Assembly (NCBI GenBank): GCA_041481485.1
Contig: JBGPBY010000222.1
Coordinates: 1-11,381, forward strand
Origin: JBGPBY01 sp041481485
GTDB lineage: Bacteria; Acidobacteriota; Terriglobia; 20CM-2-55-15
DNA length: 11,381 bases
Reading direction: 5' to 3'
The stretch's first letter is position 1. Each line of letters starts with the position of its first letter. A program made the position numbers and the translations under genes. Positions 8,301 to 11,381 of the stretch are shown piece by piece. A model generated the notes under the pieces. It was given only the letters and a program-made list of their open reading frames with translations, did no database searches and was not told the origin of the DNA.

Positions 8301-8615
8301 ATGAAACGGATAGGACTCGGCATAAGGTTCGAGAAAAAAATCGAAAGGATTGATCACGGTCATATCGGCGACAAGACCGACGTCAATGCCCAGACGCTCT
8401 GTTTGTCCCGGAAACACCAGACGCGCCAGAAAATTACCGTAAGGATCCTGCTGCCAGTTGATGAAGTGATTTTGTGGTTCGACTTTGAGCGAATAGCTCA
8501 CGATGGTTGTACGGCAGTGCGGGGCGGGACGAAGCCGTATGATTTGTGGGGATAATTCCACCAGACGATCGTATTCGTAAACGGTTCGATGCTGCAGCGC
8601 GACTCGAATCGACAT
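5349..8615 (-). CDS. Transglutaminase / DUF2126 predicted amidoligase fusion (1088 aa)
   Basis: Residues 1-100 are the bacterial transglutaminase N-terminal domain. Residues 140-260 are the papain-fold core with Cys179 in GSGSCRDTGW, His228 in DLHAWAEVY and Asp244 in LDPTSG, so the triad is intact. From about residue 310 to the end is DUF2126, opening with RLTMGGEPTFVSID (325-338). This domain has been assigned to the glutamine-synthetase-fold COOH-NH2 ligases. Candidate ATP/metal motifs are VIEVNVQPASSW (657-668), RHTGTGGGNHVVIGG (697-711) and VELRGFEMPP (826-835). One chain therefore combines a thiol peptidase/transferase fold with a predicted ATP-dependent amide ligase. The length is normal for the family, and there is no signal peptide or membrane segment. 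The ATG start overlaps the alpha-E gene's stop by one base (TGATG); there is no strong Shine-Dalgarno, so translation is probably coupled. Family assignment is strong; substrate and product are unknown. Confidence 0.93.
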   Translation of the reverse strand: MSIRVALQHRTVYEYDRLVELSPQIIRLRPAPHCRTTIVSYSLKVEPQNHFINWQQDPYGNFLARLVFPGQTERLGIDVGLVADMTVINPFDFFLEPYAESYPFHYETGEHYMLRAFLEVPEMGPLEEQFLKSVEQNKRTVDFLVELNSRLQKQIRYTVRMEPGIQSPEQTLQLGSGSCRDTGWLLVQILRRLGLAARFVSGYLIQLKPDVKSLDGPSGAEEDFTDLHAWAEVYLPGAGWVGLDPTSGLFAGEGHIPLAATHDPHSAAPVSGMVSECEVTFVHEMSVSRIHEDPRVTKPYTEPQWCEISSLGDRIDEDLQAGDVRLTMGGEPTFVSIDNFDAEEWNTAAHGPTKQRLSTSLIRRLHEKFAPGGFLHFGQGKWYPGESLPRWAYTCYWRADGEPLWHDPEWAGDPAHDYGFGIKEGQQFAEYLSHSLSLNPEYIVAAYEDPLTYLAKERNLPVNVDPIDNKLDNPEERERLRRVFERGLGQPVGFVLPLQRGHGKNGPEWQSGLWMLRARHLFLIPGDSPVGLRLPLERLQWEPASQVQKLWVVDPMAPTGPLPVFRRSFQQKNLGLISSPASSPAGSMVRTALTVEPRNGCLCVFLPPVAATEDYVELISAIEDTAAELRMPVVIEGYSPPSDPRLRNIKVTPDPGVIEVNVQPASSWRELVENTTSLYEIARCCRLGTEKFMLDGRHTGTGGGNHVVIGGPEPKDSPFLRRPSLLRSLVGYWLNHPSLSYLFSGVFVGPTSQAPRVDETRADSVYELELAFNELKRQSEGYCPPWLVDRIFRNLLVDVTGNTHRAEFCIDKLYSPDSSTGRLGLVELRGFEMPPHARMSLVQQLLVRAFVAKFWRQPYLEKPIRWGTRLHDLFLLPYFVEQDFVAVIEDLQSSAYGFKPEWFDPHIEFRFPVFGNVCYDGVGIELRQAIEPWYVLGEEPGSGGTTRYVDSSVERLQVKVSGLITERFAVTCNGRRMPLHPTGTDGEFVCGVRYRAWQPPRGLHPTIPVHVPLVFDLVDITNQRSMGGCTYHVAHPGGRGYETFPVNSNEAEARRAARFFPFGHTPGPMQAPPVDLNPEFPATLDLRR

Positions 8616-9619
8616 CAGTGCGATGCCCCGGCGCCTTGAATCTGGACCATGGATTCGACGGATCGCCAGACAAAGAAATCCTGGAGCAGACCGACGCCCA
8701 CGGCGTTCATTTTGGTCTGAAGACGGTCGAGATACTCGTGCAGTCCCGAGTTTATGATCATGTCCACCGTTGCTGTGTGAAGTTCCGCAGTCAGCGATCC
8801 CATCAGTTGCTCCGATTGCGATTCAGAAGATGCCAGTGATGTGCCAGTTACGGCATGCAGAGATTCATTGGCCCGGATCAGGCAGAATCGGATGGCGCGG
8901 GGAAATTCCCTGTCCATGATCAGGAGTTCAAGAATATTGCGCGGCAAGATGCGGCCATACTTCTTTCGATACATTTCCAGACCGCTCACGGATTTCAACA
9001 CCGCGGACCAGTGCAGGTCATCGTACGGTGTGTCGACACCCGAAGTTGAAGGCAGAAGGATGAAGTATTTCACATCGAGAATTCGCGATGTCTTGTCCGC
9101 GCGTTCGATCATTCGCCCAAGCCTGAGGAAGTGCCAGGCTTCGTTGTGACTCATCGTTGCATCCGTAATGCCCTGGAACATGTGACACGCCATTCGGATG
9201 CCGCGCAATACCTCAGGAAGCGATTCGTGCTGCGGAGAAACTTTCTGCCTCTGAATCCTCAAGTAGAGACTGTTGACCTGCTCCCACATCTCCGAAGAAA
9301 TCGTTTCCCGGATGGAGCGGGCGTTTTCACGCGCCGAACGAACGCAGGAAAAGATTGAGTTGGGGTTTTCCTCGTCGAACGCCAGAAACTGGATAACGTT
9401 GCATTCGGTGGAGAGGCCGTAGCGCTTGCTGAACGATTCGGTATCTCCGGAGGTATCGATCAGAGGCTGCCACTGATATTCCGGCGCCAGCGGCAAATCC
9501 AGCTGCAGATGCAGATTGACATCAATGAAACGTGCGACGTTCTCGGCGCGCTCGATATAGCGTGCCATCCAGTACACGGAATCGGCGACCCGGCTGAGCA
9601 ATGGGGCATCTTCATTCAC
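8615..9619 (-). CDS. Alpha-E domain (DUF403) protein, 334 aa
   Basis: This all-helical protein belongs to the alpha-E family, whose members almost always sit beside or are fused to circularly permuted ATP-grasp proteins. It opens with the signature LLSRVADSVYWMARYIERAE (residues 7-26). A related motif, FLRLGRMIERADKTSRILD, recurs at about 163-181, suggesting an internal duplication of the R-x-x-ERA helix pair. No catalytic activity is known; a role as partner or substrate-recognition subunit for the ATP-grasp enzyme is inferred from conserved linkage. It has no signal peptide or membrane helix. The start is GTG at 9619, backed by GGAGG at 9628-9632 with 8 nt spacing. The gene overlaps the ATP-grasp stop by 8 nt, which indicates translational coupling. 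The same domain is fused to the C-terminus of the 850-aa protein in this operon. Confidence 0.93.
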   Translation of the reverse strand: MNEDAPLLSRVADSVYWMARYIERAENVARFIDVNLHLQLDLPLAPEYQWQPLIDTSGDTESFSKRYGLSTECNVIQFLAFDEENPNSIFSCVRSARENARSIRETISSEMWEQVNSLYLRIQRQKVSPQHESLPEVLRGIRMACHMFQGITDATMSHNEAWHFLRLGRMIERADKTSRILDVKYFILLPSTSGVDTPYDDLHWSAVLKSVSGLEMYRKKYGRILPRNILELLIMDREFPRAIRFCLIRANESLHAVTGTSLASSESQSEQLMGSLTAELHTATVDMIINSGLHEYLDRLQTKMNAVGVGLLQDFFVWRSVESMVQIQGAGASH

Positions 9620-11078
9620 CGTTCATTCCTCCGTCGACATCTTCAGCAAGGACCCATGTATCCTTGCTCCCTCCGCCCTGAGATGAATTCACAACCAGCG
9701 ACCCTTTCCGCAGAGCGACACGTGTCAATCCTCCCGCCAGAACGTGAACTTCCTTCCCGTAAAGAATGTATGGCCGAAGGTCCACATGCCTTCCTTCAAG
9801 CTGATCCCCAATCACAGTTGGTACCCTGGAAAGATTCAATGTGGGCTGCGCAATATAGTTTCGCGGGTTGGCCTCAATCCTTGCCGCGAAATCGTTGCGC
9901 TCCGCCATGGTCGAGTGCGGCCCGACCAGCATGCCATACCCTCCCGCCTCATTCGCCGATTTGACGACGAGTTTATCGAGGTTCTCCAGAACGTGCTTGC
10001 GCTCGGCGTCACGCCAGCACAAAAACGTCGGCACATTCGGCAGGATTGCATCTTCGCCGAGATAATATCGGATCATATCTGGAACATAAGCGTAGACGAC
10101 CTTATCGTCAGCGACTCCGTTACCCGGTGCATTGGCCAGCGACACTTTGCCGGCCCGGTAAGCGTCCAGCAGCCCGGGCACACCCAAAAGGCTGTCCTTG
10201 CGAAATGCCTTCGGGTCCATGAAATCATCGTCAATCCGGCGGTAGATCACATCCACCTGGCGCAGCCCCTTGGTCGTTCTCATGAACACGTGGTTGTCCT
10301 GCACTGCCAGATCGCGGCCTTCGACCAGCTGAATACCCATCTGCTGCGCGAGAAAGCTGTGTTCGAAATAAGCAGAGTTATACATGCCCGGAGTGAGCAG
10401 AACGACCGTCGGCTTCCGATCCAGTCCGGAAGGGGCGATGGCTTCGAGCATTTCGAGCAGCTTGCCGGGATAGGTATCGACCGGACGAACATGCAGACCT
10501 TCAAAGACGCGCGGAAAGGTTCGTTTCATCAAGGCCCGGTTCTCCAGGACATACGAAACGCCGGAAGGTACGCGAAGATTGTCTTCGAGCACATAAATCT
10601 GTCCGTCACTGTGACGCACGAGGTCGGTACCAGTGATGTGACACCACACCCGCTGCGGAGGATTGATTCCCTGGCACTGCGGGCGGTAAAACGTCGCGGA
10701 CCGGATCACTTCTTCAGGGATGACCTTGTCTTTGAGAATTTTCTGATCGTGATAGATGTCGTCGATGAACTCGTTGAGGCCGCGAATGCGCTGGATCAGT
10801 CCGCGCTCGATCCAGGCCCACTCTTTAGCGCTGGTGATGCGCGGAATCAAATCGAAGGGGAAAATTTTTTCCGTGCCTGCAGAATCGCCGTAGACATTAA
10901 AAGTGATGCCCATCTGCAACAGTAGCTTTTCTGCCGACCGCTGCGACCGCAACAGGTGGCCGTCGTCCAGCGACTCGATCGTTTCGAGGAGCAACCGGGC
11001 CTCGGGACGCGGTTTCCCGTTCTCGTCAAACATCTCGTCGTAGAAATTGTCTGTCTGATAGTTATTGAACTGCACCAT
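9612..11078 (-). CDS. Circularly permuted ATP-grasp protein (488 aa)
   Basis: This is a predicted ATP-dependent carboxylate-amine ligase of the circularly permuted type 2 ATP-grasp family (DUF404/DUF407), probably cytosolic. The family opening is clear: FYDEMFDENGKPRPEARLL (12-30). Ligand-binding motifs look complete: VLEDNLRVPSGVSYVLENR (163-181), NSAYFEHSFLA (234-244), VDVIYRRIDDDFMDP (275-289), DSLLGVPGLLDAYRAGKV (295-312), LVVKSANEAGGYGML (370-384, with the Gly-rich loop) and RIEANPRNYIAQP (400-412). Length is typical. It is first in the operon and overlaps the alpha-E gene by 8 nt. The ATG start has GAGG (11082-11085) only 3 nt upstream; the GTG at codon 2 has 6 nt spacing, so the true start may be one codon later. 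The reaction is inferred from fold and neighbours; no substrate can be read from sequence. Confidence 0.94.
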   Translation of the reverse strand: MVQFNNYQTDNFYDEMFDENGKPRPEARLLLETIESLDDGHLLRSQRSAEKLLLQMGITFNVYGDSAGTEKIFPFDLIPRITSAKEWAWIERGLIQRIRGLNEFIDDIYHDQKILKDKVIPEEVIRSATFYRPQCQGINPPQRVWCHITGTDLVRHSDGQIYVLEDNLRVPSGVSYVLENRALMKRTFPRVFEGLHVRPVDTYPGKLLEMLEAIAPSGLDRKPTVVLLTPGMYNSAYFEHSFLAQQMGIQLVEGRDLAVQDNHVFMRTTKGLRQVDVIYRRIDDDFMDPKAFRKDSLLGVPGLLDAYRAGKVSLANAPGNGVADDKVVYAYVPDMIRYYLGEDAILPNVPTFLCWRDAERKHVLENLDKLVVKSANEAGGYGMLVGPHSTMAERNDFAARIEANPRNYIAQPTLNLSRVPTVIGDQLEGRHVDLRPYILYGKEVHVLAGGLTRVALRKGSLVVNSSQGGGSKDTWVLAEDVDGGMNGE

Positions 11079-11147
11079 TTACCTCATGAACCGCAGATAG
11101 ACGGCGCTGTCGGAAGGGTACGGCCTTGTACCGAAATTCGAGGTTCT

Positions 11148-11176
11148 ATTGTAATGGTTTGGGGCCTGCAGGTCGA
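11148..11176 (-). promoter_or_regulatory. Candidate sigma70-type promoter of the five-gene operon
   Basis: On the minus strand TCGACC (11171-11176) and TACAAT (11148-11153) are separated by 17 nt. The -10 matches five of six consensus bases and the -35 four of six. Transcription would start near 11141 and give a leader of about 60 nt before the ATG at 11078. This rests on motif match and position alone. Confidence 0.35.
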
Positions 11177-11224
11177 GCACTACCGCGGGAGAAGGCTTCG
11201 GAGAGTTCAAATGGGCTTTGGAGG

Positions 11225-11244
11225 ACTGTAGGCGCGGTCTATGA
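11225..11244 (+). repeat. Truncated REP-like unit related to 1792-1811
   Basis: ACTGTAGGCGCGGTCTATGA matches ACTGTAGGGGCGGTCTATGA of the left REP arm at 19 of 20 positions, in the same orientation, with the GTAG tetranucleotide kept. The second half of the small palindrome (ACCGCCC) is missing: the sequence diverges into AGGAGTG right after the match. I read it as a decayed or interrupted copy of the same repeat family. Confidence 0.7.
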
Positions 11245-11260
11245 AGGAGTGAAGAAATAC

Positions 11261-11381
11261 TCAATATTCAATATTCAATTCTCAATTGTCATTTGTGGAT
11301 GCGCTTTCGCGCGGCATCTTTAAGAAATGATTGCGCGAAGCGCCACCGCCGATGACAATTGAGAATTGAATATTGAATATT
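11261..11381. repeat. Long palindrome built from 7-nt TCAATAT-like units
   Basis: Arms 11263-11292 and 11352-11381 are exact reverse complements (30 of 30). The interior pairs further: GCGCTTTCGCGC at 11301-11312 against GCGCGAAGCGC at 11333-11343, with one extra T. The left arm is a run of five heptamers: TCAATAT, TCAATAT, TCAATTC, TCAATTG, TCATTTG (11261-11295). The right arm carries their complements. The AT-rich arms contrast with the GC-rich core. The element resembles a short non-coding palindromic or MITE-like repeat. It reaches the last base of the window, so its full extent is unknown. Confidence 0.8.

Larger units (their letters stand above)
11079..11381. other. Intergenic region upstream of the amidoligase operon
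   Basis: This stretch holds no supported gene. It contains the 5' leader of the operon (11079-11147), a candidate promoter, a REP remnant and a large palindrome that continues to the window end. An open plus-strand frame across it merely reads through the repeats. Confidence 0.6.

Noticed and set aside
9744..10925. 393-aa plus-strand open frame
   Set aside because: It is long but fully antisense to the strongly conserved ATP-grasp gene, with no recognisable domain.
11126..11323. 65-aa plus-strand open frame upstream of the operon
   Set aside because: It reads through the REP remnant and the heptamer palindrome; no Shine-Dalgarno or family match.
11261..11381. Heptamer array considered as a CRISPR or iteron origin
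   Set aside because: Units are only 7 nt, contiguous without spacers, and arranged as a palindrome; no Cas or replication gene is nearby.

Overview
The window looks like a chromosomal segment of a free-living, moderately GC-rich Gram-negative-type bacterium. A secretin-like C-terminal domain and a SPOR domain imply an outer membrane and periplasmic peptidoglycan. The mixture of REP-like palindromes, a small metallothionein and this operon type would fit an Acidobacteriota-like soil bacterium. That assignment is an impression only, because no rRNA or marker gene is present.

Layout. Positions 1-283 are non-coding and include a C11 run. A small plus-strand gene (284-448) encodes a metallothionein-like protein with eight cysteines. 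Convergent to it, on the minus strand, is a secreted protein (477-1667) joining a short secretin-like core to a C-terminal SPOR domain through a Pro-rich linker. Upstream of that gene lies a perfect 47-bp inverted repeat (1777-1890) built from two REP-like units, i.e. a REPIN-type element. Positions 1927-11078 hold five tightly packed minus-strand genes, read from 11078 down to 1927: a circularly permuted ATP-grasp protein; an alpha-E protein; a 1088-aa transglutaminase/DUF2126 protein; an 850-aa ATP-grasp/alpha-E fusion; and a 283-aa transglutaminase-like protein. A possible promoter lies at 11148-11176. Further upstream are a REP remnant (11225-11244) and a large heptamer-based palindrome (11261-11381) that runs to the window edge.

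How the genes work together. Gene junctions of -8, -1, -1 and +18 nt and Shine-Dalgarno-coupled non-ATG starts point to one transcription and translation unit. The modules (ATP-grasp carboxylate-amine ligase, alpha-E helical domain, papain-fold transglutaminase/peptidase, glutamine-synthetase-fold DUF2126) match a neighbourhood predicted by comparative genomics to make or attach amide-linked peptides. To my knowledge its substrate and product are not established. This operon carries the ATP-grasp/alpha-E/transglutaminase set twice: once as separate genes with DUF2126 added, and once as a fusion plus a stand-alone transglutaminase. The ATP-grasp part of the fusion has lost residues that the stand-alone copy keeps. 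No substrate peptide, transporter or Anbu-type protease is visible in the window. The metallothionein and the secretin/SPOR gene have no evident functional link to the operon.
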